Shown one piece after another: positions 1 through 7,794 of a DNA stretch of 8,090 nt. Source of the DNA: an uncultured Thalassospira sp. (GTDB taxonomy: Bacteria > Pseudomonadota > Alphaproteobacteria > Rhodospirillales_A > Thalassospiraceae); contig CAMPHD010000132.1 of assembly GCA_946885765.1 (NCBI GenBank), forward strand, positions 1 to 8,090, given 5' to 3'. The translations under genes were made by a program, and so were the position numbers. Below the pieces are notes generated by a model, which was given only the letters and a program-made list of their open reading frames with translations, did no database searches and was not told the origin of the DNA. Position 1 is the stretch's first letter; each line of letters begins with the position of its first letter.

Positions 1-953
1 GTATAGCCGAGCTTATCGGCGATATCGCGTTGCATATCGAATGTCAGGCGGTCTTCTTCGCGCCCGGTCAGGTAATGCAGCCAGCAGCGTACCGACCACA
101 GGAAGTTTTGCGCCTTGAGAAACCCTTGTGCTTCCTTGCGGGTTAAGACCTTGAGGTCGACCAGTTCAAGCGGATTGTTGACGCGATAAAGATATTTGCC
201 GATCCAGAACAGGGTATGAAGATCGCGAAGGCCGCCCTTGCCGTCCTTGACGTTGGGTTCCACGACATAGCGTGAGTCACCCATGCGGATATGGCGTTCA
301 TCGCGTTCGTTCAGTTTGCCTTCGATGAATTCAAGCCCGGTGCCCTTGACCAGTTCTTCCATGAAACGGGTGCGGAAGGTTTTATAGACTTCTTCATCCG
401 CCCAGACGAACCGGCTTTCAAGCAGGTTGGTACGAATGGTGATGTCCTGTTTGCCCATGCGGAGACAATCATCGATTGAACGGGTGGCATGACCGACCTT
501 AAGCCCCAGATCCCAGAGCATATAAAGGATATACTCGACAACCTGTTCGCCGTGCGCGGTTTGCTTATAGGGAAACAGAAACAGGATATCGACATCGGAC
601 TGCGGTGCCATATCGCCGCGTCCGTAACCGCCAACCGCGACGACGGCCATGCGTTGTTCATTGGTTGGATTATGCAGCGGATAGACGAATTTCAGGGCGA
701 AATCATGGATCAGGCGGACAATCTGATCGATCAGGAAACTGTTGGAAAAGACCGCGTCCTGCCCGGAATTGGTTTCTTCGAACCGGGCACGGATGACCCT
801 GCGCCCATCTTCCAGAACGGCTTTGAGGCGTTTGAGGATTTCCGCGCGCTGTTTGAAGGATGTCAGGTCCGTATCGGCAGCGATGGCTTCAAGCTCGGCA
901 AAGATTTTGCGGCGGTCGATGATTTCGCGCTGTTTCTTGATTCTATACGTCAC
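1..953 (-). CDS. glnD: GlnD, bifunctional PII uridylyltransferase / uridylyl-removing enzyme (N-terminal third, cut by window edge)
   Basis: GlnD senses glutamine and adds UMP to, or removes it from, the PII proteins (GlnB/GlnK), which control glutamine synthetase and nitrogen gene expression in the cytoplasm. About 317 residues are in the window, and the C-terminal part lies past the left edge. I translated the minus strand by eye. The nucleotidyltransferase motif GGYGRGDM followed by SDVDILF lies at about residues 108-125, with the metal-binding pair Asp120/Asp122. The family signature VEPNVKDGKGGLRDLHT follows at about 231-247, and LTGREEDRLTFD lies near the edge. The expected HD (uridylyl-removing) and two ACT (glutamine-sensing) domains are off-window. 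I chose the GTG at 953 (protein begins MTYRIKKQREIIDRRKI), with GAGGAAA about 12 bases upstream. In-frame ATGs at 1022 and 1076 would add residues that look non-coding, and the one at 1076 sits beside the U-tract of the mutS terminator. The identity is secure; the start is moderately sure. Confidence 0.93.
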   Translation of the reverse strand, partial: MTYRIKKQREIIDRRKIFAELEAIAADTDLTSFKQRAEILKRLKAVLEDGRRVIRARFEETNSGQDAVFSNSFLIDQIVRLIHDFALKFVYPLHNPTNEQRMAVVAVGGYGRGDMAPQSDVDILFLFPYKQTAHGEQVVEYILYMLWDLGLKVGHATRSIDDCLRMGKQDITIRTNLLESRFVWADEEVYKTFRTRFMEELVKGTGLEFIEGKLNERDERHIRMGDSRYVVEPNVKDGKGGLRDLHTLFWIGKYLYRVNNPLELVDLKVLTRKEAQGFLKAQNFLWSVRCWLHYLTGREEDRLTFDMQRDIADKLGY

Positions 954-1077
954 TTGAAGCGGTTTCCTCGGTCGGGTCTGGCATGAACTGGCTGTTTGCC
1001 CTTTTGGACGGTTCCAATGCATATGGCATGCCGTGTTTCCGATGCCAGTCTTTGGTTGATCGCTGGAGTTTAACATC

Positions 1078-1124
1078 AAAAAGCAAACAGGCACCTGCCT
1101 GATATAAGGGCAAAGTGCCTGTTT
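1078..1124 (-). terminator. Rho-independent terminator of mutS
   Basis: The arms AAACAGGCAC (1085-1094) and GTGCCTGTTT (1115-1124) form a perfect 10-bp inverted repeat around a 20-base loop. Read on the minus strand, the stem is followed by GCTTTTTT. It starts about 40 bases after the mutS stop codon, so it should end mutS transcription before glnD. The plus-strand side also has a short T run (TTTTT), so it could work in both directions, but no plus-strand gene feeds into it here. Confidence 0.85.
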
Positions 1125-1163
1125 TTAATGCGTTGGCCGATATTTTTCGCGACAGATGCGAAA

Positions 1164-3887
1164 TCAATCGCGCATGGCACGCAAACGATACAGCGCATCA
1201 AGGGCCTCGCGTGGGGACATGTTATCGGGATCAATTTCGCCGACGGCATCCAGAAGCGCCTTTTGTTCCGGCGACAATGCCGGGGTTTTGGCCTTTTCTT
1301 CCTGTTTGACCTGCTCGATGGCGGCCGCAAAAAGCGGCAGGTCATCGGCTAGTTTGGAAACCGCACCGCCCTGTTCGCCCTTTTCGAGGGTTTTTAATAC
1401 TTGTTCGGCGCGTTTGATTACCGGTTTGGGCAGGCCTGCAAGCTGGGCGACATGAATGCCGTAAGACCGATCTGCACTGCCTGCGCCGACTTCGTGCAGG
1501 AAGACGACTTCGCCCTGCCATTCCTTGATCAGCATGGTGTGGCAGGACAGATGGGCAAGCTTGGCGGCAAGGGCTGTCAGTTCATGATAGTGGGTTGCGA
1601 AAAGGCCGCGGCATTTATTGACTTCATGAAGGTTTTCGACAACCGCCCAGGCAATCGAAAGACCATCAAATGTTGCCGTACCGCGCCCGATTTCATCAAG
1701 GATAACCAGCGAACGGTCGGATGCCTGATTAAGGATGGCGGCGGTTTCTACCATTTCAACCATGAAGGTCGACCGGCCACGCGCCAGATCATCCGCCGCC
1801 CCGACGCGCGAAAACAGCCGGTCAATCACACCGATATGGGCGGTTTCAGCGGGCACAAAGGCACCGATTTGAGCCAGAACCGCAATCAGGGCATTCTGGC
1901 GCAGGAAGGTCGATTTACCGGCCATGTTTGGGCCAGTAATCAGCCACAGGCTTTGTTCGCCTTCAAGACGGCAGTCATTGGCGACAAATGAACTGTCGCC
2001 ATTTTCGCGCAGGGCGGCTTCCACCACCGGATGGCGACCACCACGGATATCAAAGGCAAGGCTGTCATCAATGGTCGGGCGGATACATCCCTGATCACGC
2101 GCCAGTTCGGCCAAGGCGGCCGACACATCAAGCCCGGCCAGCGCCTGCGCGCAGCGGGCAATGGCATCGGCATGTTCAAGGACACTTGCGACCAGTGTGT
2201 CAAACAGTTCAAGTTCAAGCGCAAGCGCCTGATCCCCGGCCTTGGAAACCTTGCTTTCGAGTTCGGATAACTCGACCGTGGTGAAACGGACCGCATTGGC
2301 CATAGTCTGGCGATGAATAAATTCATCAATTTCCATCATCCGGTCGGCCTGCTTGGCCGGTACCTCGATGAAGTAGCCAAGGACGTTGTTGTGCTTGACC
2401 TTAAGGCTGGTGATGGCCGTTTGTTCGGTATATCGGGCTTGAAGATTGGCGATCAGCTTTTTGCTTTCGCTTGAAAGCATGCGCAATTCGTCAAGCGGTG
2501 GATGATAGCCGCCCGCTATAAAGCCGCCGTCACGTGCCAGCAGCGGCAGATTTTCGCTGAGCGACCGGCGCAGCAAATCAACCAGATCGCCGTGATGGCC
2601 CATATCGGTCAGGTGATCGACAAGGGCCGCGGGTTGGGTCGTCAGTCCGTCATTGCCACCATCGGGTTTGTGCAGAAGGTTGCCAATCGCAAAGGCGCAG
2701 GCCAGACCATCACGCATCGCAGCAAGATCGCGCGGGCCGCCACGACCGACGGACAGACGTGACAATGCACGTTCGATATCCGGGCATTCGCCGAGGGCGG
2801 ATCGCAAATCGGACCGCAGGGTATCGCGATCATGGAAATATGAAACCAGATCAAGGCGTTGATTGATCGTGCTCGCATCGGTCAGCGGTGCGGACAGGCG
2901 GGCCGCCAGCAAGCGGGCTCCGGCGCCAGTCCGGGTACGGTCGATGACCGATAAAAGCGATCCCTTGCGTTCGCCCGATTGGGTTTGGATCAGTTCCAGC
3001 GACCGGCGGGTGGCGGCATCGATTTCCATCGCGGCACCGGCGGCCATGCGCTGGGGTGGGGCAAGGCGCGGCATCTGGCCCTTTTGGGTCAGATCGACAT
3101 AATCAATCAGCGCTCCGGCCGCCGAAAGTTCGGCAATTTCGAACCCGCCAAACGCATCTAGGGCGGCAACTTCATATAGTTTTTTCAGGCGAAGCTGGGC
3201 ATTTTCCGCATCAAAGCGCGATGCGGGTTGCGGCGTAATGACGTTTTTGTATTCGGCATAAATATCGAACATTTCCGAACGATTCAGAAGCTTGTCCGAT
3301 ATCAGAAGTTCCCCCGCGTCAAGACGCGCCAACGCAGCCGGGAGGCTGCCCATGTCACAGGGTTGAACGTAAAAATCGCCGGTCGACATATCAAGCCACG
3401 CCAGACCGACTTTGCCGCGAACCTCGGATACGGCAGCCAGATAGTTATGGCGCCGTGCATCCAGAAGGCTGTCTTCGGTAAGGGTTCCAGGAGTGATCAG
3501 GCGGACAACGCCGCGTTTGACGACGGATTTGGCACCACGTTTTTTGGCTTCGGCCGGATCTTCCATCTGTTCGCAGACGGCGACACGGAAACCTTTGCGG
3601 ATCAGACGTTGCAAATATGTTTCGTGGCTATGGACCGGAACACCGGCCATGGGAATTTCGTTACCCTGGTGCTTGCCGCGTTTTGTCAGTGCGATATCGA
3701 GTGCTTCGGCGGCTTTGACGGCATCGTCGAAGAACAGCTCGTAAAAGTCGCCCATCCGGTAAAACAGAAGGCAGTCCTGATACTGTTCCTTGATTTCAAG
3801 GAACTGCATCATCATCGGGGTCGCACCTTCGGTATCGAACGAAAGTGGGACGGTTTGGGTATTGGAAGGATCCGCAATATTGTTCAT
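1164..3887 (-). CDS. mutS: MutS, DNA mismatch repair ATPase
   Basis: MutS binds mispaired or looped bases as a dimer, acts as an ATP-dependent sliding clamp and recruits MutL to start mismatch repair. Numbering is from the ATG at 3887 (907 aa). The mismatch-reading Phe-X-Glu motif in GDFYELF is Phe48/Glu50. Connector, lever and clamp domains follow, with family sequence such as [10 protein letters not shown] in the core. The ATPase domain has Walker [10 protein letters not shown] at about 652-660, the [17 protein letters not shown] signature at about 696-712, Walker B LDEIGRGT with Asp731/Glu732, and the FATHYHEL histidine switch. The C-terminal end, [17 protein letters not shown], matches the usual MutS tail used in tetramer formation. 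Length is normal for alphaproteobacteria. The start is uncertain: an in-frame ATG at 3917 would give 917 aa, and neither has a good Shine-Dalgarno. I prefer 3887 because the extra [10 protein letters not shown] is not family-like. No inactivating change was seen. Confidence 0.97.
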   Translation of the reverse strand: MNNIADPSNTQTVPLSFDTEGATPMMMQFLEIKEQYQDCLLFYRMGDFYELFFDDAVKAAEALDIALTKRGKHQGNEIPMAGVPVHSHETYLQRLIRKGFRVAVCEQMEDPAEAKKRGAKSVVKRGVVRLITPGTLTEDSLLDARRHNYLAAVSEVRGKVGLAWLDMSTGDFYVQPCDMGSLPAALARLDAGELLISDKLLNRSEMFDIYAEYKNVITPQPASRFDAENAQLRLKKLYEVAALDAFGGFEIAELSAAGALIDYVDLTQKGQMPRLAPPQRMAAGAAMEIDAATRRSLELIQTQSGERKGSLLSVIDRTRTGAGARLLAARLSAPLTDASTINQRLDLVSYFHDRDTLRSDLRSALGECPDIERALSRLSVGRGGPRDLAAMRDGLACAFAIGNLLHKPDGGNDGLTTQPAALVDHLTDMGHHGDLVDLLRRSLSENLPLLARDGGFIAGGYHPPLDELRMLSSESKKLIANLQARYTEQTAITSLKVKHNNVLGYFIEVPAKQADRMMEIDEFIHRQTMANAVRFTTVELSELESKVSKAGDQALALELELFDTLVASVLEHADAIARCAQALAGLDVSAALAELARDQGCIRPTIDDSLAFDIRGGRHPVVEAALRENGDSSFVANDCRLEGEQSLWLITGPNMAGKSTFLRQNALIAVLAQIGAFVPAETAHIGVIDRLFSRVGAADDLARGRSTFMVEMVETAAILNQASDRSLVILDEIGRGTATFDGLSIAWAVVENLHEVNKCRGLFATHYHELTALAAKLAHLSCHTMLIKEWQGEVVFLHEVGAGSADRSYGIHVAQLAGLPKPVIKRAEQVLKTLEKGEQGGAVSKLADDLPLFAAAIEQVKQEEKAKTPALSPEQKALLDAVGEIDPDNMSPREALDALYRLRAMRD

Positions 3888-3963
3888 GACGAGTGTGATA
3901 GCAAACCCTGAAGGCATTGACGAGGGGATGAAACGGCCCGGTAGCAGTTTTTGACCTATGCCA

Positions 3964-4012
3964 TTGCAATGCCTGATTTTCTGTAAAATATGTTAAGATA
4001 GGTTGGCAGCAA
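3964..4012. promoter_or_regulatory. Candidate divergent promoter region between mutS and the 4071 gene
   Basis: The 183 bases between the two divergent starts contain an AT-rich island. For the plus-strand gene, TGTTAAGAT (3991-3999) reads as an extended -10 (TGn-TAAGAT) with no good -35. For mutS on the minus strand, TTGCTG (complement of 4007-4012) and TATTTT (complement of 3985-3990) are 16 bases apart, with weak matches to -35 and -10. The two candidates overlap, so the promoters could interfere with each other. This is consensus matching by eye only. Confidence 0.25.
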
Positions 4013-4056
4013 AGTAGCGCGATCATCGCCGATTTGCCGCCCTTTGACCAGTGACC

Positions 4057-4062
4057 AAGGAG
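4057..4062 (+). promoter_or_regulatory. Ribosome binding site fixing the start at 4071
   Basis: AAGGAG lies eight bases before the ATG at 4071, an ideal Shine-Dalgarno position. It decides against the in-frame TTG at 4044, which would place this site inside the coding region. Confidence 0.85.
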
Positions 4063-4070
4063 ATAAGAAG

Positions 4071-4568
4071 ATGGCAGCAGACCAAGCGACCCGTCAGGCA
4101 CCGGAACTGGTTGGATTGTTCGAGACAAAAGACAGCTTTGATGCCGCGGTTCGGGAATTGCGCGATAGCGGATTTTCGCGCACGGACCTGTCGGTTTTAA
4201 GTTCCCATGAATCGATTGATGTTGCCGGGTCGGATGGTCGATCCTGGTCCGATGTGCTGACCGCGCTGGTCGGCGAAGCGAAATACGAGGTGCCATTGGT
4301 GGCATCGGGCGCGATTGCGCTGTTTGGCGGGGCGGCAACCGCACCGGTCGCCATTGCGGTGGGTGCTGGTGTTGGCGCGGTGGCACTGCGCGAATTTATC
4401 GAGGAAGTGACATCTACCCCGCATACCGAAGATTTCGCGCGCGCGGTTAATGCCGGGTCGGTGATCCTGTGGGTGCGGATCGATCCAGACAAAGACGATG
4501 CAGAAACCAGAGCGACCGCGATCCTGAAAAAACATGGGGCGGAGAACATCCATCTGCATCAGGGTTAA
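4071..4568 (+). CDS. Small stress-protein-like protein with glycine-rich membrane segment (function unknown)
   Basis: This 165-residue protein has three parts. Residues 12-45 (ELVGLFETKDSFDAAVRELR and on to SVLSSH) resemble the N-terminal alpha/beta unit of general stress protein 17M-like (YflT-type) domains, in which a beta strand is followed by a helix and 'GFSRTDLSVL'. Residues 74-106 form a Gly/Ala-rich hydrophobic stretch (SGAIALFGGAATAP, AIAVGAGVGAVAL) with glycine-zipper spacing, likely one long or two short membrane helices. Residues 118-164 form a second small alpha/beta unit containing AGSVILWVRID and AILKKHGAENIHLH. No catalytic motif or signal peptide is visible. The gene stands alone: divergent from mutS, with its own terminator 63 bases downstream. 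A role in membrane or general stress response is inference from similarity and architecture only. The coding assignment rests on the strong ribosome site, normal codon use and the terminator. Confidence 0.85.
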   Translation: MAADQATRQAPELVGLFETKDSFDAAVRELRDSGFSRTDLSVLSSHESIDVAGSDGRSWSDVLTALVGEAKYEVPLVASGAIALFGGAATAPVAIAVGAGVGAVALREFIEEVTSTPHTEDFARAVNAGSVILWVRIDPDKDDAETRATAILKKHGAENIHLHQG

Positions 4569-4631
4569 TCCCTTGATCCTGCGTATATATTCGCATTTTG
4601 TCGCATGACGGGTATGGTTTGGTAAAACGTT

Positions 4632-4660
4632 AAAGGCGATCAGAAATGATCGCCTTTTTT
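4632..4660 (+). terminator. Rho-independent terminator after the 4071 gene
   Basis: The perfect 11-bp stem AAAGGCGATCA / TGATCGCCTTT (4632-4642 and 4647-4657) is closed by a GAAA tetraloop and runs into a six-T tract ending at 4660. It insulates maeB from the upstream gene. Confidence 0.95.
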
Positions 4661-4736
4661 ATGACCGGTTGGAATATGATGCGCTGCAACATACGGAAAA
4701 CGCTACGTAATTTTGCGGTTGCCGTTAACGTCGCCT

Positions 4737-4765
4737 TTGACCCGGGGCCAGAAGCCTGATTTATT
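4737..4765 (+). promoter_or_regulatory. Candidate maeB promoter
   Basis: TTGACC (4737-4742) is a 5/6 match to the -35 consensus. It is 17 bases from TTTATT (4760-4765), a 4/6 match to the -10. Transcription would begin near 4772 and give a leader of about 92 bases. The site lies between the upstream terminator and maeB, which is where a promoter is needed. The rest of the 4569-4863 gap holds no gene that I can support. Confidence 0.45.
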
Positions 4766-4772
4766 GGGCGGT

Positions 4773-4803
4773 CCGGCAGGACGGCTCCACACCTGATTGC
4801 CGG
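4773..4803 (+). repeat. Inverted repeat in the maeB leader
   Basis: CCGGCA (4773-4778) and TGCCGG (4798-4803) can pair around a 19-base loop just after the predicted transcription start. A competing small hairpin, GTCC-GGCA-GGAC (4771-4782), shares the left arm. There is no T tract, so this is not a simple terminator. It may be a weak leader structure or chance. Confidence 0.3.
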
Positions 4804-4863
4804 GTTAAAGTTTACAGGTTCTCACCGCTTTCCAACCCACCACGCAAGCGTCAGTGAAAATAT

Positions 4864-7131
4864 ATGTCAGATTCAGAAATCAAGGTTCGTGACCGCGAAG
4901 CGCTGCTGTTTCATTCAAGTGGCCGCCCCGGAAAAATCGAAATCACTCCATCCAAGCCGCTGACCACACAGCGCGATCTTTCACTTGCCTATTCCCCGGG
5001 GGTGGCAGTGCCATGCCTCGAGATCGCCAAGAACCCGGCTACGGCCTATGACTATACGTCAAAGGGCAATATCGTTGCCGTGATCTCGAACGGTACCGCC
5101 GTTCTGGGACTTGGCAATCTGGGGGCGCTGGCGTCCAAACCGGTGATGGAAGGCAAGGCCGTCCTGTTCAAGCGTTTTGCCGATGTCGACGGCTTTGACC
5201 TTGAAGTATCGACTGAGGATGTTGACGAGTTCGTCAATTGCGTGCGGTTCCTTGGCGCGTCCTTTGGCGGGATCAATCTTGAAGACATCAAGGCACCGGA
5301 ATGCTTCATCATCGAGCAGCGCCTGCGCGAACTGATGGATATTCCGGTCTTCCATGATGACCAGCATGGTACGGCGATTATTGCCGCATCCGGCCTGATC
5401 AATGCCTGCGACCTGACCGGGCGCGAGCTTAAAGACATCAAGCTTGTAATCAACGGGGCCGGTGCGGCGGCGATTGCATGTTGTGAGCTTGTCAAAAGCA
5501 TGGGTGTATCGCCCGACAATGTCATCATGTGTGACTCGCGCGGAGTGATCTATAAAGGCCGTGAAGACGGCATGAACCAGTGGAAGTCGGCCCATGCCGC
5601 CGAAACAGATGCCCGCACGCTTGAAGAAGCAATGGACGGGGCGGATGCGTTCTTTGGCCTGTCGGTCAAAGGGGCGGTGACGGCGACCATGGTCAAAAGC
5701 ATGGCGAAACAGCCGATTATCTTTGCCATGGCAAACCCGGACCCGGAAATCAGCCCGGAAGACGTTGCCGCGATCCGCAATGATGCGATTTGCGCGACCG
5801 GTCGTTCGGACTATGCCAACCAGATCAATAACGTGCTTGGCTTCCCTTATATCTTCCGCGGTGCGCTTGATGTTCAGGCATCTACGATCAACGAGGATAT
5901 GAAAATTGCCGCCGCCCATGCGGTGGCATCCTTGGCGCGTGAAGATGTGCCTGACGAGGTTGCTGCGGCCTATTCCGGCCGTCGTCTGCAATATGGTCCG
6001 GAATATATCATTCCGGCACCGTTTGACCCGCGCCTGATCATTGCTGTGCCGAAGGCCGTCGCGCAAGCCGCGATGGACAGTGGTGTTGCACGCCGACCAA
6101 TCATTGATATGGCGGAATATGAAAATCAGCTGCGCGGTCGCCTTGACCCGACGGCGGCGCATCTGCAGCTGATTTCCGATTATGTGCGAGCCCACCCGAA
6201 ACGCATTGCTTTTGCCGAGGGCGAAGAAGAAACGGTTATTCGTGCCGCCGTGGCGTATCGCAATTCCGGTTACGGCACTCCGATCCTGATCGGGCGCGAG
6301 GACAGGATCGCGGAATCGGCCAAATCGCTTGGTATCGAAAGCCTTGAGGGGGTTGAAATCAGCAATGCGGCCCTGTCGCACAAGAACAAGGAATATGCCG
6401 AGTTCCTGTATGGCCGTCTGCAGCGCAAAGGCTTCCTGTGGCGTGATTGCCAGCGCATGGTTAACCAGAAGCGTAACGTCTTTGCCGCAGTCATGGTGGC
6501 AAAGGGTGATGCGGATGGTCTGATTACCGGCCTGACGCGGAACTTCCATCGCAGCTTTACCGATATCAGTTCGGTGATTGATGCCAAGCCGGGCGAAATC
6601 CCGATGGGCCTTTCGATTGCAATTGCCAAAGGCCGGACCGTGTTTATTGCCGATACGCGTGTGCATAACATGCCCGATGCCGAGCAGCTTGCCGAGATTG
6701 CGATCCAGGCGGCCGAAAAAGCCCGCCAGCTTGGTCACGAGCCGCGTGTGGCAATGGTATCGCATTCGACGTTTGGTAACCCGTGGAGTACCGATACCGA
6801 CCGTATCCGCGAGGCGGTTGGCATCCTTGAGCGTAGCAATGTCGATTTCGAATTCGATGGCGATATCGCGGTTGATGTCGCACTCGATACCGAATTGCTG
6901 AAACTGTATCCGTTCTGCCGTCTTTCAGGTCCGGCCAACGTTCTGGTGATGCCGGCCTTGCATGCGGCGACTACGGCCTCCAAGCTTCTCGACAAGCTGG
7001 GTGGGGGTACGGTTGTCGGTCCGGTAATGATCGGTCTGGAAAAACCGGCACAGATCACCCAGATGGGCAGTACGGTTAACGACCTTGTCAATCTGGCGGC
7101 GCTGGCGGCACACGAAGCTGAACACGGCTAA
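4864..7131 (+). CDS. maeB: NADP-dependent malic enzyme with C-terminal phosphotransacetylase-like domain (MaeB type)
   Basis: MaeB converts malate to pyruvate and CO2 while reducing NAD(P)+, supplying pyruvate and NADPH during growth on C4 acids or acetate. At 755 aa it is the long, fused form. The malic domain holds the catalytic Tyr43 in LAYSPGV, Lys98 in VMEGKAVLF, metal ligands Glu140/Asp141 in NLEDIKAPE and Asp165/Asp166 in FHDDQHGTA. The dinucleotide-binding loop NGAGAAAIAC follows at 197-206, and CATGRSDYANQINNVLGFP later. From about residue 430 to the end is a phosphotransacetylase-like domain (FAEGEEETVIRAA, ADTRVHNMPDAEQLAEIA, SHSTFGNP). In characterised MaeB proteins this domain is thought to serve in oligomerisation and acetyl-CoA regulation rather than catalysis. 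NADP preference is assumed from the family, and NAD use is possible. The ATG at 4864 follows an in-frame stop at 4855, so the start is well fixed, although no Shine-Dalgarno is present. Confidence 0.96.
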   Translation: MSDSEIKVRDREALLFHSSGRPGKIEITPSKPLTTQRDLSLAYSPGVAVPCLEIAKNPATAYDYTSKGNIVAVISNGTAVLGLGNLGALASKPVMEGKAVLFKRFADVDGFDLEVSTEDVDEFVNCVRFLGASFGGINLEDIKAPECFIIEQRLRELMDIPVFHDDQHGTAIIAASGLINACDLTGRELKDIKLVINGAGAAAIACCELVKSMGVSPDNVIMCDSRGVIYKGREDGMNQWKSAHAAETDARTLEEAMDGADAFFGLSVKGAVTATMVKSMAKQPIIFAMANPDPEISPEDVAAIRNDAICATGRSDYANQINNVLGFPYIFRGALDVQASTINEDMKIAAAHAVASLAREDVPDEVAAAYSGRRLQYGPEYIIPAPFDPRLIIAVPKAVAQAAMDSGVARRPIIDMAEYENQLRGRLDPTAAHLQLISDYVRAHPKRIAFAEGEEETVIRAAVAYRNSGYGTPILIGREDRIAESAKSLGIESLEGVEISNAALSHKNKEYAEFLYGRLQRKGFLWRDCQRMVNQKRNVFAAVMVAKGDADGLITGLTRNFHRSFTDISSVIDAKPGEIPMGLSIAIAKGRTVFIADTRVHNMPDAEQLAEIAIQAAEKARQLGHEPRVAMVSHSTFGNPWSTDTDRIREAVGILERSNVDFEFDGDIAVDVALDTELLKLYPFCRLSGPANVLVMPALHAATTASKLLDKLGGGTVVGPVMIGLEKPAQITQMGSTVNDLVNLAALAAHEAEHG
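6123..6175 (+). repeat. 11-bp inverted repeat inside maeB at the domain junction
   Basis: AAATCAGCTGC (6123-6133) and GCAGCTGATTT (6165-6175) are perfect reverse complements around a 31-base spacer. The repeat falls at about residues 420-438, the linker between the malic enzyme and phosphotransacetylase-like domains. No T tract follows, so it is not a terminator. Confidence 0.6.
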
Positions 7132-7154
7132 GTCCGGGAAAAGCAATATTTTTG

Positions 7155-7190
7155 AAATGGCGGAATTGCTGATGCAATCTCCGCCATTTT
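7155..7190 (+). terminator. Rho-independent terminator of maeB
   Basis: AAATGGCGGAATTGC (7155-7169) pairs with GCAAT plus TCCGCCATTT (7174-7189), with a single bulged C at 7179 and a TGAT loop, giving a 15-bp stem. The tail TTTTACTTT is only modestly T-rich. It begins 24 bases after the maeB stop codon. Confidence 0.8.
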
Positions 7191-7202
7191 ACTTTAAGAG
7201 GC

Positions 7203-7211
7203 TGTTATATA
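7203..7211 (+). promoter_or_regulatory. Candidate extended -10 for the lipoprotein genes
   Basis: TGTTATATA sits just after the maeB terminator and resembles an extended -10 (TGn followed by TATATA). I see no matching -35, which would fall inside the terminator stem. It is placed well to drive the gene at 7246, but the support is only a motif. Confidence 0.22.
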
Positions 7212-7245
7212 AAGAAAAACAACCGGTAATCGTGGGAATGAGACG

Positions 7246-7692
7246 TTGGAATTTGTACGCAGATGGCGCATCGGAGTTTGTGCTGTTCTATTGATGCTGG
7301 TGGCATGCAGTGAATCTGGCCCGTTGCCGGAAACTGTTACGGCCAGCCTGAAAGAGTTGCATGGCGAGACCCTGACCGGGTTGGTGTCGCATCTTGAAGA
7401 TGTCACGGTTACGGGGTTGGAACCGGTTGCCGGTGATCGCAGGCGGGTATCGGTTCGGTATGAACTTGTGTTCGATATGGATTTTTCCCGAGCTATCCGC
7501 ATATTGGCCGATCCGGGATCGGTTTCCGGGGATGAACGCGAACGGTTCCGGGGTCATCTTGGTATTCTGGGAACTGTCGAATTGACGGGCTTGACCAGCC
7601 TTTATGGCGAATTTGAAAAAGGTCAGCGCTTTAACGTGGCTCGCGACGTCGATTTCGTTAAGATAAAGGGCAGATGGGTTGGGCAGCCCTGA
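7246..7692 (+). CDS. Small lipoprotein of unknown function (first of a tandem pair)
   Basis: The predicted product has 148 residues. The N-terminus has a basic region (RRWR), a short hydrophobic core and a lipobox ending LVAC, so signal peptidase II should cleave before Cys21 and leave a lipid-anchored protein. Ser at +2 suggests outer-membrane sorting by the usual Lol rule. The mature part has no family I recognise. Its centre (residues 49-77, HLEDVTVT to VRYELVFD) resembles the next gene's product, and a FVKIKGRWVGQ tail resembles the end of many small periplasmic domains of nuclear transport factor 2-like or similar folds; that fold guess is weak. The start is a TTG at 7246 with GGGA eight bases upstream. 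The frame opens only at 7213 and has no earlier ATG or GTG; an ATG at 7238 is out of frame. A frameshift or sequence error at the 5' end cannot be excluded. Confidence 0.78.
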   Translation: MEFVRRWRIGVCAVLLMLVACSESGPLPETVTASLKELHGETLTGLVSHLEDVTVTGLEPVAGDRRRVSVRYELVFDMDFSRAIRILADPGSVSGDERERFRGHLGILGTVELTGLTSLYGEFEKGQRFNVARDVDFVKIKGRWVGQP

Positions 7693-7794
7693 AGATCATG
7701 ACGTCTGAGTGAGGGCGTTGTCGACCTGATTTCTGCCACATCGGGCTGTAATAGGTCAGCGCAATAACCGTATTCAGGCACAAGGAACTTATCG

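Noticed and set aside
943..1167. A 74-codon minus-strand frame spanning the mutS-glnD gap
   Set aside because: It runs through the mutS terminator stem, overlaps both flanking genes and has no coding character.
3228..3911. A 227-codon open frame antisense to the mutS N-terminal region, and further plus-strand frames over mutS and glnD
   Set aside because: They lie opposite well-conserved domains, have no ribosome sites and give proteins with no family features.
4044..4070. Upstream TTG start for the stress-like gene
   Set aside because: The ideal AAGGAG at 4057-4062 points to the ATG at 4071, and the extra residues are encoded by the ribosome site itself.
4661..4759. A 32-codon plus-strand frame (begins MTGWNMMRC) directly after the terminator at 4632-4660
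   Set aside because: Its ATG follows the T tract with no ribosome site, and its end overlaps the likely maeB promoter. Nothing supports translation.
5059..6765. A 568-codon open frame antisense to maeB
   Set aside because: Its protein has no recognisable motif and is rich in His, Arg and Gly in the pattern typical of antisense translation of GC-rich genes. The sense strand clearly encodes MaeB with all catalytic residues.
7085..7294. A 69-codon frame overlapping the end of maeB and running to 7294
   Set aside because: It crosses the maeB terminator hairpin and is out of frame with both neighbouring genes. Only its last 18 codons (from the ATG at 7238) are worth noting as a possible competing mini-ORF.
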